Notes under the pieces: generated by a model | Seen by the model: only the letters and a program-made list of their open reading frames with translations | Told to the model about the DNA's origin: nothing | The model's database searches: none | NCBI GenBank assembly: GCA_946626595.1 | Contig: CAMOUQ010000002.1 | Span: 1 to 64,000 of the forward strand | Origin: an uncultured Prevotellaceae bacterium | GTDB taxonomy: Bacteria; Bacteroidota; Bacteroidia; Bacteroidales; Bacteroidaceae | Direction: 5' to 3' | DNA: 64,000 bases | Program-made: the position numbers and the translations under genes | Shown: positions 45,632 to 54,774 of the stretch, piece by piece | Layout of the letters: each line of letters begins with the position of its first letter | Numbering within the stretch: position 1 is the first letter of the stretch

Positions 45632-45976
45632 ATGATGATAGAAGTTCTGAAATCAAAGTTACACTGCGTCCGTGTGACTGAGGCCAACCTCAACTATATG
45701 GGTTCCATCACCATCGACGAGGATTTGATGGATGCTGCCGGCCTGATAGCAGGGGAGCGCGTATACATCGTCAACAACAATAACGGTGAACGTTTCGACA
45801 CCTACATCATCACTGGGCCGCGTGGCTCTGGCTGCATCTGTCTGAATGGTGCTGCTGCCCGTAAAGTCCAGGTGGGGGATGTTGTCATCATCATGTCGTA
45901 TGCGACGATGGACTTTGAGGAGGCCAAGACGTTTAAGCCTCAAGTGGTGTTCCCTGAGAATAACCGAGTGAAATAG
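45632..45976 (+). CDS. panD: Aspartate 1-decarboxylase precursor
   Basis: This 114-residue pyruvoyl enzyme makes beta-alanine from aspartate for PanC. The self-cleavage Gly-Ser site is in NYMGSIT (about residue 24-25), and Lys, Arg and Tyr residues of the active site ([17 protein letters not shown]) are kept. It starts at 45632 or the next ATG. Translation coupling with panC is likely. Confidence 0.95.
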   Translation: MMIEVLKSKLHCVRVTEANLNYMGSITIDEDLMDAAGLIAGERVYIVNNNNGERFDTYIITGPRGSGCICLNGAAARKVQVGDVVIIMSYATMDFEEAKTFKPQVVFPENNRVK

Positions 45977-46032
45977 CAGGTGAATAACAGCGTAAAATAG
46001 CTGCAAACGACTGCTTACATTTTACTATAGAA

Positions 46033-46097
46033 TACACGCATTTACACAAATTGTTGGCTTCTGATGTAGTCCAATAAGAATTGTGTAAATGCGTGTA
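46033..46097. terminator. Long stem-loop between panD and the DUF4923 gene
   Basis: A perfect 17-bp inverted repeat TACACGCATTTACACAA (46033-46049) / reverse complement (46081-46097) with a 31-nt loop that has a further short TTGG/CCAA stem. It lies between convergent genes. There is no T-run, so a bidirectional terminator or mRNA-stabilising element is inferred. Confidence 0.55.
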
Positions 46098-46119
46098 ATT
46101 CGTAGATAAGGCCACTGTC

Positions 46120-46176
46120 GGCTGTGGCTTATCGGGTCATAGTCCGGCCCGGCTGTGGCTTATCGGGTCATAGTCC
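46120..46176. repeat. Duplication of the DUF4923 3' end (period 31 bp)
   Basis: A 26-bp stretch at 46120-46145 is exactly repeated at 46151-46176. The downstream-strand copy contains the last codons and TAA stop of the DUF4923 gene (46162-46160), so the gene end is duplicated just beyond its stop. Confidence 0.9.
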
Positions 46177-46804
46177 AGCCGAGCTTCAAGCCGTTGTAGT
46201 TGCCCAGGAGATTGCTGAGTGTGCTGGTGTAAGAGGTTGCGCTGGCCAGGACATTCATGGCACTCATGAGTTTGTCGGCATCGAACATCATATACAATTC
46301 GTTGCCCATGACGTTGACGGTGGGCTTGATGGTGGTGACGCCGAATGCGCCTGTGATGGTCATGAGGCTCGATTTGGCATCATAGGTGTAGGTGCCAGGG
46401 AACGACTTTCCGCTGCGAACCAGCGTGCACGAACCGTCGTTGTTGAAGGTCAATGTCGTCTTGCCGGCCTGGAAACCCAGTTTCTTGAGTTGCTTGTCGA
46501 GTGTGCTCTCGATTTTGCTGCTTGCTACCGACGAACCGATTTGTGCCAGAATGTTTTGGCTCTCGAAGGCAATCTTCGGTTTTGAGTAGGTCCATGTGCC
46601 GACGATTGAGTTCTTGGTTGTGGTGTTGCCCAGGATGGATGACATGAGTGTGCCCAGCACGCTGGTGCCAGCCTGTGCCAGTGCACCGGTCTGATTGGTG
46701 TTGCCTGTGGGCAGCGCACCCGTTGTCCCCGTGGTGCCGAAGCCACATCCTGCAAACAAAAGCGAAGCCGATACGAGGGCTGCCGCAATGAAATTCTTCT
46801 TCAT
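46160..46804 (-). CDS. DUF4923 family lipoprotein
   Basis: This 214-residue protein has a lipoprotein signal (SLLFAGC, Cys near 20), a low-complexity Gly/Thr/Asn/Gln linker and a lipocalin-like beta domain beginning SIVGTWTYSKPKIAFES, which I assign to DUF4923. Function is unknown; an envelope location is likely. It lies 11 bp downstream of the pseudouridine-synthase gene. Its 3' end is duplicated (see repeat). Confidence 0.78.
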   Translation of the reverse strand: MKKNFIAAALVSASLLFAGCGFGTTGTTGALPTGNTNQTGALAQAGTSVLGTLMSSILGNTTTKNSIVGTWTYSKPKIAFESQNILAQIGSSVASSKIESTLDKQLKKLGFQAGKTTLTFNNDGSCTLVRSGKSFPGTYTYDAKSSLMTITGAFGVTTIKPTVNVMGNELYMMFDADKLMSAMNVLASATSYTSTLSNLLGNYNGLKLGWTMTR

Positions 46805-46815
46805 AATGTTTTGAT

Positions 46816-47721
46816 TTAGTGTTTATTGAATAAATTAGTAAAATCAGTCGGGTAGGGGGTCTCGAACTCCATCCGCTGCCCTGTGACGGGATGGTAGAGG
46901 AAGAGGCGATAGGCATGCAGGCAGAGGCGGTGTATGGGATTCTGTGTGCTGCCATATTTGTCGTCTCCGCACACCGGATGGCCGAGGTCGGCCATGTGGA
47001 CGCGTATCTGATTCTTGCGCCCAGTTTCCAGTCTTAGCTCCACAAGTGAGTATTTCTCTGAGCGTTGCAGGACACGGAAATGCGTGATGGCCAGTTTTCC
47101 ACCGTTGTCCGTGGGACTGCTGAAGGTGACACATGCCTTGTTGTCCTTGAGCCACGATTCCACGGTGCCGCCTTCCTGTTGCACCTCGCCACCGACTACG
47201 GTTATGTATCTGCGGTCAAACACGCGTCCTTTCCAGTCGTTCTCCAGCGACAGAGCTGCCTCGATGGTCTTGGCATAGACCATCAAGCCCGATGTCTCGC
47301 GGTCCAGGCGATGTACGACGTGGGCATGGCATTTGAAGTGTCGTCTGTGGAAGTATTCGTCGAGAATCGTCTTCACGCAGAATTGTCCACCTGTGGAGGC
47401 GGCAGACAGTATGCCAGGTTGCTTCTCGATGACAATGATGTCCTTGTCTTCATAGACGATGCGCAGCCAGCGGCTTTCCAGCTCGGTCTTGCGGCGATGC
47501 TTGCTGACGCGGACGACCATGCCAGGTTCCAGTGCGAAATCGTAGCGAGTCACCAGTTGGCGGTCCACCGTGATGCCGTGTCCCTGCAGGATGTCCTTGG
47601 CCTTGTTGCGACTGATGCCGCTCATTTCCTTCATGAGGAAATCGAGCAGGGGCATGGGTTCTCTCACGGTTATCTCGTTGTACTTCGATGCTGCGTATTG
47701 TTCGCCTGTCAGATTCTTCAT
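46816..47721 (-). CDS. RluA/RluD family pseudouridine synthase
   Basis: This 301-residue enzyme has an N-terminal S4 RNA-binding domain (about 24-80) and a catalytic domain with the essential aspartate in VVHRLDRETSG. It isomerises uridines in 23S rRNA or tRNA; the target site is not given by sequence. GRKNQIRVHMADLGHPVCGD is the RluA-type motif III. No promoter of the usual form is seen in the 57 bp upstream. Confidence 0.92.
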   Translation of the reverse strand: MKNLTGEQYAASKYNEITVREPMPLLDFLMKEMSGISRNKAKDILQGHGITVDRQLVTRYDFALEPGMVVRVSKHRRKTELESRWLRIVYEDKDIIVIEKQPGILSAASTGGQFCVKTILDEYFHRRHFKCHAHVVHRLDRETSGLMVYAKTIEAALSLENDWKGRVFDRRYITVVGGEVQQEGGTVESWLKDNKACVTFSSPTDNGGKLAITHFRVLQRSEKYSLVELRLETGRKNQIRVHMADLGHPVCGDDKYGSTQNPIHRLCLHAYRLFLYHPVTGQRMEFETPYPTDFTNLFNKH

Positions 47722-47778
47722 TTATAAATATGGTATAACCAATTAAACATAACGTATATTCTAATAAAATATATAGCT

Positions 47779-48375
47779 TTACTGAATTTCGACCGTAACG
47801 CCGCGTATAAGTTCAAGTCGCGTCTTCAATTGTGATGCTTCGCTTTGGCGGATTTGCAGCTGTAACTGGCAGGTCATCTCGAAATTCTGACTGAGGATGC
47901 GTGGGTTCATTTCCTTGACGACACGCATGACGTCGTTCATCAGTGGATACTCGAACATGGCGGCCATGGTGACATCTACGGTGCGTTCCTCGACGATGGC
48001 TTCGTCCAGGGCCATGATGGTTGCTTGTTTGTAGGCATTTTGCAATCCGCTGGTGCCCAGCTTGATGCCGCCGAAGTAACGGACCACAATGACGAGTGTA
48101 TTCGTGAGTTCCCGTTTGTTCAGTTGTCCGAGAATTGGTTTTCCGGCCGTTCCTGAAGGTTCTCCGTGGTCTACGGCACGGAATTGGTTGCGCAGATGTC
48201 CGATGACGTATGCGTAGCAAACATGGCGTGCGTCGTAGTATTCCCGTTCGTACTGGCTGACCAATTGCTTCACCTCGTCGGTGTTCTCCACATGAAAGGC
48301 GAAAGCGAGGAACTTGCTACGTTTCTCGCTATATTCGCCTTTAGAAGGTTCCGTTATGGTCAGGTATGCATCCAC
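47779..48375 (-). CDS. yigZ: YigZ/IMPACT family protein (UPF0029)
   Basis: This 198-residue protein has an N-terminal UPF0029/IMPACT domain (EKRSKFLAFAFHV, RHVCYAYVIG, DHGEPSGTAGKPIL, VVRYFGGIKLGTSGL) and a C-terminal DUF1949 domain. Function is uncertain; relatives act in translation control. The GTG at 48375 (MDAYLTIT) is chosen because the longer frame runs into the end of the DUF1015 gene and lacks similarity; the gap to that gene is then 14 bp. Confidence 0.85.
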   Translation of the reverse strand: MDAYLTITEPSKGEYSEKRSKFLAFAFHVENTDEVKQLVSQYEREYYDARHVCYAYVIGHLRNQFRAVDHGEPSGTAGKPILGQLNKRELTNTLVIVVRYFGGIKLGTSGLQNAYKQATIMALDEAIVEERTVDVTMAAMFEYPLMNDVMRVVKEMNPRILSQNFEMTCQLQLQIRQSEASQLKTRLELIRGVTVEIQ

Positions 48376-48389
48376 CTGGTATGTGCCTA

Positions 48390-49637
48390 TCAGTCCAGTT
48401 TGTGCACGACTATGCCGCTGCGCAGTTTCGGCTCGAACCATGTAGCCTTGGGCGGCATGATCTTGCCGTTGTCGGCGATGTTCATGATTTCGTCCATCGA
48501 GACTGGGTACAGGGCCAGGGCCATCTTCATCTCGCCTGAGTCGACGCGACGTTCCAATTCCTCGTAGCCTCGCAGGCCACCTACGAAGTCGATGCGTTTG
48601 TCGCCCCGTAAGTCGGTGATTCCGAGCAGTTTGTCGAGTATTATATTACTGCTTACGCTAACGTCCAGTCCGCCTATCGGGTCGCTGTCGTCGGCCAATC
48701 CGTCGTGCAGTGTGAGCTGGTACCAGTAGCCATCCAGATAGAGGGCAAACTGATGTTTGCGGCTGGGATGGCGACGTTCCTTGCCACAGCATTCGATGTC
48801 GAAGTCCTCGGCCAGCGCAGCCAGGAATTCCTCGGGTGTACGTCCGTTGAGATCGCTGACGACGCGGTTGTAGTCCAGGATGGTGAGTTGCGAGGCGGGG
48901 AAACAAACTGCCATGAAATAGTTGTACTCCTCGTCGCCGCGATGGTTGGGGTTCTGCTTGGCCTTTTCTGCGCCCACCAGGGCTGCTGCTGCCGAGCGGT
49001 GATGGCCGTCGGCTATATACAGATAAGGTATACGCGCAAAGGTTTCGGTGATGGTCTGTATGTCGGCCTTGTCCTTGACGAGCCACAGGCGATGGCGGAA
49101 TCCGTCGATGGGGGCCACGAAGTCGTACTCCGGCTGGCCCTGTGCGTAGCGTGCTACCAGGCTGTCTATCACCTCGTTGTCTTTGTATGCGAAGAATACG
49201 GGCTCCATGTTGGCATTGGTGGCGCGGACGTGTTTCATGCGGTCCTCTTCTTTGTCGCGGCGTGTGAGCTCGTGTTTCTTGATAACGCCGGACATGTAGT
49301 CCTCGACGAGTGCGCCTACGACGAGTCCGAACTGCGTCTTCTGGTTCATCGTCTGGGCGTAGATGTAGTACATCTCTTGTTCGTCCTGCACGAGCCAGCC
49401 GTTGTCCTGGAACTTCTTGAAGTTCTTGGTTGCCTGCTCATAGACGCGAGGGTCGAATTCGCTGGTGCCGACGGGGAAATCGATTTCGGGCTTGATGATG
49501 TGGTAGAGGCTCTTTTCGTTGTTGCCGGCCTCTGCCCTCGCCTCTTCGCTGTCCAGCACGTCGTAGGGGCGGCTTTCCACTTGTTCCACAAGTTCGCGTG
49601 GCGGACGTAGTCCACGGAAGGGTTTTATAGTAGCCAT
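48390..49637 (-). CDS. DUF1015 family protein (SerC-linked)
   Basis: This 415-residue cytoplasmic protein of the DUF1015 family has the N-terminal IKPFRGLRPPRELVEQV, the YIADGHHRSAAA motif and a C-terminal MPPKATWFEPKLRSG end. Biochemical function is not established to my knowledge. It lies 8 bp after serA in the serC-serA-DUF1015 order that is common in Bacteroidota and other anaerobes, so a link to serine metabolism is likely by context. Confidence 0.88.
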   Translation of the reverse strand: MATIKPFRGLRPPRELVEQVESRPYDVLDSEEARAEAGNNEKSLYHIIKPEIDFPVGTSEFDPRVYEQATKNFKKFQDNGWLVQDEQEMYYIYAQTMNQKTQFGLVVGALVEDYMSGVIKKHELTRRDKEEDRMKHVRATNANMEPVFFAYKDNEVIDSLVARYAQGQPEYDFVAPIDGFRHRLWLVKDKADIQTITETFARIPYLYIADGHHRSAAAALVGAEKAKQNPNHRGDEEYNYFMAVCFPASQLTILDYNRVVSDLNGRTPEEFLAALAEDFDIECCGKERRHPSRKHQFALYLDGYWYQLTLHDGLADDSDPIGGLDVSVSSNIILDKLLGITDLRGDKRIDFVGGLRGYEELERRVDSGEMKMALALYPVSMDEIMNIADNGKIMPPKATWFEPKLRSGIVVHKLD

Positions 49638-49645
49638 AGTTGTAA

Positions 49646-50566
49646 TCAGTTTACTTTAAACTTCGTGATGCCTTGTTCCAGGAAGGCCACAATCTGGTTG
49701 GCAGCAGCGATGCCTGCATTGACGTTGGCCTCTGCCGTCTGTGCGCCCATCTTCTTGGGTGTGGCAAAGTAGCGGCCTGGGGCAGCAGCCTGGAAGTCGG
49801 CGTCCTGGTCGGGCTTGATGTCGGTGAGATACTTCAGGTCGGTGCGCTCGGCGAACAGTTTCACCAGGCCGGGCTCGTCGATGACTTCCTTGCGTGCCGT
49901 GTTCACCAGGATGCCGCCTTTCTTCATGCGTCCCACGAGGTCGTAGTTGATGCTCTGGCGCGTCTCGGGGGTGGCAGGGATGTGCAGCGATACGATGTCG
50001 CACTGGTCGAAGAGTTGCTCCTGGCAGTCGGCAGCCTCTACCCCAGCCTGCTGGATGACTTCCTTCGGGCAGAAGGCGTCGTAGGCCATTACCTGCATGC
50101 CGAATCCCTTGGCTATGCGGGCCACGTTGCGTCCCACGTTGCCGAAGGCCAGTATGCCCAGTTTCTTGCCCAGCAGTTCGGTGCCGCTGGTGCCGTTGAA
50201 GAAGTTGCGCACGCCGTAGACGAGCATGCCGAAGACCAGTTCGGCCACGGAGTTGGCGTTCTGTCCGGGTGTGTTCATGGCCACCACGTTGTGTGCCGTG
50301 CAGGCCTCGAGGTCGAGGTTGTCATAGCCTGCGCCTGCGCGCACTACGATTTTCAGTTGCTTGGCGGCCTCGAGCACCTGGACGTCCACCTTGTCCGAAC
50401 GGACGATGAGTGCGTCGGCATCCTTCACGGCCTCCAGCAGTTGTGCCTTTTCGGTGTATTTCTCCAGCAGGGCCAGCTGGTAGCCGGCCTTGTCCGTAAC
50501 CTCACGTATGCCATCCACGGCAACCTTGCTGAATGGCTTTTCTGTTGCAATTAATACTTTTGCCAT
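49646..50566 (-). CDS. serA: D-3-phosphoglycerate dehydrogenase (short form)
   Basis: This 306-residue NAD-dependent dehydrogenase catalyses the first step of serine synthesis. It has VRAGAGYDNLD, the NAD-binding GILAFGNVGRNVARIA and the nucleotide/catalytic region LHIPATPETRQSINYD with RKEVIDE. It lacks a regulatory ACT domain, so it is the short type without serine feedback through ACT. It starts 3 bp after the serC stop. Confidence 0.95.
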   Translation of the reverse strand: MAKVLIATEKPFSKVAVDGIREVTDKAGYQLALLEKYTEKAQLLEAVKDADALIVRSDKVDVQVLEAAKQLKIVVRAGAGYDNLDLEACTAHNVVAMNTPGQNANSVAELVFGMLVYGVRNFFNGTSGTELLGKKLGILAFGNVGRNVARIAKGFGMQVMAYDAFCPKEVIQQAGVEAADCQEQLFDQCDIVSLHIPATPETRQSINYDLVGRMKKGGILVNTARKEVIDEPGLVKLFAERTDLKYLTDIKPDQDADFQAAAPGRYFATPKKMGAQTAEANVNAGIAAANQIVAFLEQGITKFKVN

Positions 50567-50569
50567 GAC

Positions 50570-51637
50570 TTAGTGCTGTTTTTCAAATTCTTGCATGCAT
50601 GCGACCAGTGCGTTCACGCCTTCCATGTCCATGGCGTTGTAGCACGATGCGCGGAAGCCGCCGACTGAGCGGTGGCCCTTGATGCCCACCATGCCGCGCT
50701 CGGTGGCGAACTGCATGAAGTCGGCCTCCAGTTCCTTGTACTCGTCGTTCATGACGAAGCAGAGGTTCATCACCGAACGGTCCTCTTCGGCCACGGTACC
50801 GCGGAAGAGCTTGTTGCGGTCTATTTCTCCGTAGAGCACCTTGGCGCGCTCCAGTGCCCGGCGTTCCATTTCCTTCACACCGCCGCACTTCTTGATCCAC
50901 TTCAGGGTCTGCAGTGCGCAGTAGATGGGCACCGTGGGCGGTGTGTTGAACATGGAGCCGCCCTTGATGTGGGTGCGATAGTCGAGCATGGTGGGTATGG
51001 GGCGTGTGACCTTGCCCAGGCAGTCGTCCTTGACGATGACGAAGGTGACGCCGGCCATGGAGAGGTTCTTCTGGGCTCCGCCGTAGATGATGTTGTACTT
51101 CGACACGTCTATGGGGCGCGAGAATATGTCGGAGCTCATGTCAGCCACCATGGGCACGGGGCTGTCCAGTTCCTTGCGGATTTCGGTTCCGTAGATGGTA
51201 TTGTTGGTGGTGATGTGGAAGTAGTCGGCATCGGCCGGTACGACGAAGTCCTTGGGGATGTACGAGTATGTGCTCTCAGCCGAAGAGGCCACCTCGACGG
51301 TCTCGCCGAAGAGCTTGGCCTCGGCCAGTGCCTTCTTTGCCCAGACGCCTGTGTTGAGGTATGCAGCCTTCTTCTCCAGCAGGTTGTAGGGCACCATGCA
51401 GAACTGCAGGCTGGCGCCGCCGCCGAGGAACAGTACCGAGTAGCCCTCGGGTATGTCGAGCAGCTCCTTGAACAGGGCAACTGCCTCGTCCACGACGGGC
51501 TGGAATTTCTTGGCGCGATGGCTCATTTCCATTAATGACAGACCGCTTCCCTCGAAGTCGAGGCAGGCAGCGGCTGTGGCCTCCATGACCTCGCGGGGGA
51601 GCTTGGAGGGGCCGGCATTGAAATTGTACTTCTTCAT
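50570..51637 (-). CDS. serC: Phosphoserine aminotransferase
   Basis: This 355-residue PLP enzyme converts 3-phosphohydroxypyruvate to phosphoserine. It has [15 protein letters not shown] at the N-terminus, GGGASLQF for phosphate binding, and the PLP lysine in [11 protein letters not shown]. Length is normal. It is the first gene of serC-serA-DUF1015-yigZ, with a good promoter upstream. Confidence 0.97.
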   Translation of the reverse strand: MKKYNFNAGPSKLPREVMEATAAACLDFEGSGLSLMEMSHRAKKFQPVVDEAVALFKELLDIPEGYSVLFLGGGASLQFCMVPYNLLEKKAAYLNTGVWAKKALAEAKLFGETVEVASSAESTYSYIPKDFVVPADADYFHITTNNTIYGTEIRKELDSPVPMVADMSSDIFSRPIDVSKYNIIYGGAQKNLSMAGVTFVIVKDDCLGKVTRPIPTMLDYRTHIKGGSMFNTPPTVPIYCALQTLKWIKKCGGVKEMERRALERAKVLYGEIDRNKLFRGTVAEEDRSVMNLCFVMNDEYKELEADFMQFATERGMVGIKGHRSVGGFRASCYNAMDMEGVNALVACMQEFEKQH

Positions 51638-51678
51638 AGTTCTTATTATAGTTAAATAGTCTGTTTTCTAAAACACTG

Positions 51679-51709
51679 CAAAGATAAGCAAAATCGGGCT
51701 AAATACAAA
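51679..51709 (-). promoter_or_regulatory. Promoter of the serC operon
   Basis: On the minus strand TTTG (51709-51706), 19 bp, then TATCTTTG (51686-51679), 41 bp before the serC ATG. Confidence 0.8.
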
Positions 51710-51910
51710 ATATTATGCCATCAAAATAAGATTTTCGTCAGAATTTGTTTGTGGCGAATTGGCAAGTGCCTCAGGCGGAATCCTTTAGCCTTTCCACCTT
51801 CCGTTTCAAGCGAAACTCGAATTCGTCATTTATTTTGCGCTCAGAAACTCAGCATCTCAGTTTTATAGAGAGCACGCACATGTAATGAGAAAAAAATGTA
51901 AGCAAAATAT

Positions 51911-51943
51911 TTAACTATATATAATAATATTATATATAGTTAA
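51911..51943. promoter_or_regulatory. AT-rich 16-bp palindrome in the divergent spacer
   Basis: TTAACTATATATAATA (51911-51926) and its exact reverse complement (51928-51943) around a single base. It has no T-tract and lies about 180 bp upstream of the GH28-GH105 promoter, so an operator or cruciform is as likely as a terminator. Confidence 0.5.
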
Positions 51944-52124
51944 CTTCAATTTATCACCAATGTACTAGCTCATGAGAAAACTGAATACTGAGCACTGAGC
52001 TTTAAGACATTGACGAGAGGCTTCCGCACAAATACCCAAAAGGGAAGTTAAACGACTGGTTTTCAACTCTGTACAAAGGCATTTAAAAACATTTTGCACC
52101 AAAACGAAAATAATGGATAAAATA

Positions 52125-52156
52125 TTTGCCCAGGACAGAAGAAAATCGTATCTTTG
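52125..52156 (+). promoter_or_regulatory. Promoter of the GH28-GH105 gene
   Basis: TTTG (52125-52128), 20 bp, TATCTTTG (52149-52156), with a leader of about 115 bp before the ATG. Confidence 0.8.
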
Positions 52157-52276
52157 TAGTGATGTTACAAATCCCAAGATATTATCACCCGAAACGTATG
52201 AATAATAATACGTGTGCACGCGCATTACTAAACACTTCTATTTCTATCCTCTTCTAAAAACGATACCCAAACGACT

Positions 52277-54688
52277 ATGAAAAAGACAATTCTGCTATGC
52301 CTCATGTTGCTGGCGACTCTCATTGCATCGACTGCCGACGCCCAGAAGCAACCCGATGTCTGGCCCAACGGCGAACCGATGGACCAGTGGTTTGCCGATA
52401 CGGCCAAGGTCAATTCCCAGCTGCTGGGACGCCGATACGTCGTCACCCGACATGGCGTGCGCAGCAAGTGTCCCGACGTGCAGACCAAGGCCCTGCAGGC
52501 CGTCATCGACCAGGCTGCCCATGAGGGCGGCGGCATAGTCGTCATACCCAAGGGCACCTTCCTGACGGGGTCGCTCTTCTTCCGTCCGGGCACGCATCTG
52601 CACCTCGAGAAGGGTGCCGTGCTGAAGGGCTCGCAGTCGATTGCCGACTATCCCGTCGTAGAGACGCGCATCGAGGGACAGACGTGCAAGTACTTTGCCG
52701 CACTGGTCAATGCCGACCACGTCGACGGATTCACCATCACCGGCCCTGGCACCATCGACGGCAGCGGCAAATCCTTCTGGCAGGCCTTCTGGATTCGTCG
52801 CTCGTGGAACCCCGAATGCACCAACAAGGACGAGCAGCGTCCGCGCCTCACCTTTATCTCTAACTCCAGCAACGTAACCCTGCAGGATGTCAGGCTGATA
52901 AACTCTCCGTTTTGGACCAATCACATATACAAGTGCGACCACGTCCGATTCCTCGACCTCTACATCTATTCCTCCACCACCGACATCAAGGGACCCTCCA
53001 CCGACGCCATCGACATCGATGCCTGTCACGACGTGGTGGTGCGCGGCTGCTACATGAACGTCAACGACGATGCCGTGGTCCTGAAGGGCGGCAAGGGCAC
53101 CTTCGCCGACCAGGCACCCGAGAACGGACCTTGCTACAACATACTCGTGGAGCGCTGTCACTATGGGACGGTGCACGGCTGCATCACGGTGGGTTCGGAG
53201 AGCCTGCACGACTGGAACATCGTCATGCGCAACTGCGTGGCCGACGACACGCGCAACGTCCTCTGGCTGAAGATGCGCCCCGACACGCCCCAGCACTACG
53301 AGTGGATGCGCATCGAGGGCCTGTCGGGCCGATGCCGCAACTTCCTGCTCGTGCGCCCCTGGACGCAGTTCTACGCCAAGGGCAATCGCGACGACATGCC
53401 CCTGTCGCGATGCAACGACATCGCATTCAGCAACATCAGCATGCAATGCGAGCAGTTCCTCCACGTCGAGGGGTCGGACAAGTACAGCCTGCGCAATTTC
53501 TCTTTCTCCGACATTGCCTGCACGGAGAAGCACACCTCCACCCGTCGCCCCTTGCCCATCATCAACTGCCGCGTGGAGAACGTCGTCATCAACAGCCAGC
53601 CCTATTCGCCACATTCGTCAGCCCAAGGCGACAGCATCATCCAGGTGGCACGCCAGGCCAACGCATACTTCATGCAGCACAACCCCGACCCCACCGTCGA
53701 ATCCTTTGTCCACAACAAACGACGCCCCAGCCACATCTGGACGCGCGGCGTCTACTACGAAGGCCTCATGGCCCTCTACGACGTCTGTCGCGACAGCACA
53801 TACCTCGACTATACCGACCGCTGGGCCAACCACCATCGCTGGGCGCCGTGCGGCAATATGCGCACTACGCATGCCGACAACCAATGTTGCATGCAGACCT
53901 ACCTGGAACGCTATCGCATGACCCACGACCAGCGCATGCTGCAGGCCGTCCGGCACAATCTCGACCACCAGATGCAGACGCAACGCGTGAGCTACTGGAC
54001 GTGGATAGATGCCATACAGATGGCCATGCCCGTGTATGCACAGATGTACGGGACGACGGGCGAGCGAAGCTACATCGACTATGCCATGCGGGCCTACCAG
54101 TGGTGCAGGAACGAGTGCGGAGGAGGCCTCTATAATAAGGAAGAAGGCCTGTGGTGGAGAGACAAGGACTTCGTGCCACCCTACAAGGAAAAGGACGGAG
54201 CCAACTGCTACTGGAGCCGCGGCAACGGGTGGGTGTATGCAGCACTGGTCAGGGTGATGGACGAACTGTCGCCCGACGACCCCTACTTCGCCCAACTGCA
54301 TGCCGACTACATGTCGATGAGCCGTGCCTTGTTGGCCTGTCAGCGCGAGGATGGCTTCTGGAACGTCAGCCTTGCCTCGCCCACGACCTTCGGCGGCAAG
54401 GAACTGACGGGCACCTCCCTCTTCCTCTACGGCATGGCCTGGGGCATACGCCGTGGCTATCTCCAGGACGAGGCCTACCTCCTGGCCTGCGACAGGGCCT
54501 GGCAGGGTATGGCTCGCGAAGCAGTGCATGCCAACGGATTCCTCGGCTGGGTGCAGGGCACAGGCAAACAGCCCTCCGACGGGCAGCCTCTCTCCTACTC
54601 TCGCGTGCCTGACTTCGAAGACTACGGACTCGGATGCTTCCTCCTTGGGGCGGTGGAGTATTATAAGGTTAAAAAGTTAAAAAGTTAA
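52277..54688 (+). CDS. Secreted GH28-GH105 fusion (polygalacturonase-like plus unsaturated galacturonyl hydrolase)
   Basis: This 803-residue exported protein has a signal peptide (about 1-22), a GH28 beta-helix (about 30-430) with catalytic aspartates in STDAIDID (near 241) and NDDAVVLK (near 263) and the VHGCITVGS turn, then a GH105 (alpha/alpha)6 barrel (about 455-795) with WSRGNGWVY near 644. GH28 cleaves galacturonan or rhamnogalacturonan; GH105 removes the unsaturated uronate left by lyases. One polypeptide thus links two steps of pectin breakdown. The last six residues (VKKLKS) and the stop codon are encoded by an 8-bp repeat array. Confidence 0.92.
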   Translation: MKKTILLCLMLLATLIASTADAQKQPDVWPNGEPMDQWFADTAKVNSQLLGRRYVVTRHGVRSKCPDVQTKALQAVIDQAAHEGGGIVVIPKGTFLTGSLFFRPGTHLHLEKGAVLKGSQSIADYPVVETRIEGQTCKYFAALVNADHVDGFTITGPGTIDGSGKSFWQAFWIRRSWNPECTNKDEQRPRLTFISNSSNVTLQDVRLINSPFWTNHIYKCDHVRFLDLYIYSSTTDIKGPSTDAIDIDACHDVVVRGCYMNVNDDAVVLKGGKGTFADQAPENGPCYNILVERCHYGTVHGCITVGSESLHDWNIVMRNCVADDTRNVLWLKMRPDTPQHYEWMRIEGLSGRCRNFLLVRPWTQFYAKGNRDDMPLSRCNDIAFSNISMQCEQFLHVEGSDKYSLRNFSFSDIACTEKHTSTRRPLPIINCRVENVVINSQPYSPHSSAQGDSIIQVARQANAYFMQHNPDPTVESFVHNKRRPSHIWTRGVYYEGLMALYDVCRDSTYLDYTDRWANHHRWAPCGNMRTTHADNQCCMQTYLERYRMTHDQRMLQAVRHNLDHQMQTQRVSYWTWIDAIQMAMPVYAQMYGTTGERSYIDYAMRAYQWCRNECGGGLYNKEEGLWWRDKDFVPPYKEKDGANCYWSRGNGWVYAALVRVMDELSPDDPYFAQLHADYMSMSRALLACQREDGFWNVSLASPTTFGGKELTGTSLFLYGMAWGIRRGYLQDEAYLLACDRAWQGMAREAVHANGFLGWVQGTGKQPSDGQPLSYSRVPDFEDYGLGCFLLGAVEYYKVKKLKS

Positions 54689-54712
54689 AAGGTTAAAATG
54701 TTAAAAGGTTCT
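54668..54712 (+). repeat. 8-bp tandem array (GTTAAAAN) at the GH28-GH105 3' end
   Basis: Units GTTAAAAA, GTTAAAAA, GTTAAAAG, GTTAAAAT, GTTAAAAG start in the coding sequence and run past the stop. A degenerate unit (GGTTAAAAG) recurs at 54742-54751. Confidence 0.9.
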
Positions 54713-54774
54713 TGCTACGCAAGCGGCAGAGCCGAGCGAACAGGTTAAAAGATTCGAGCAAAAAAGTTTATAGA

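Larger units (their letters stand above)
51638..52276. other. AT-rich spacer between serC and the GH28-GH105 gene
   Basis: This 639-bp divergent spacer holds the serC promoter, a 16-bp perfect palindrome pair (51911-51943) and the GH28-GH105 promoter (52125-52156). The long leader and the unassigned 51710-51910 segment show no gene, tRNA or recognisable riboswitch. A possible 86-codon minus-strand frame is not supported. Confidence 0.7.

Noticed and set aside
51965-52225. 86-codon minus-strand frame in the serC/GH28-GH105 spacer
   Set aside because: It overlaps the GH28-GH105 promoter on the other strand, has no plausible start context and no recognisable sequence.
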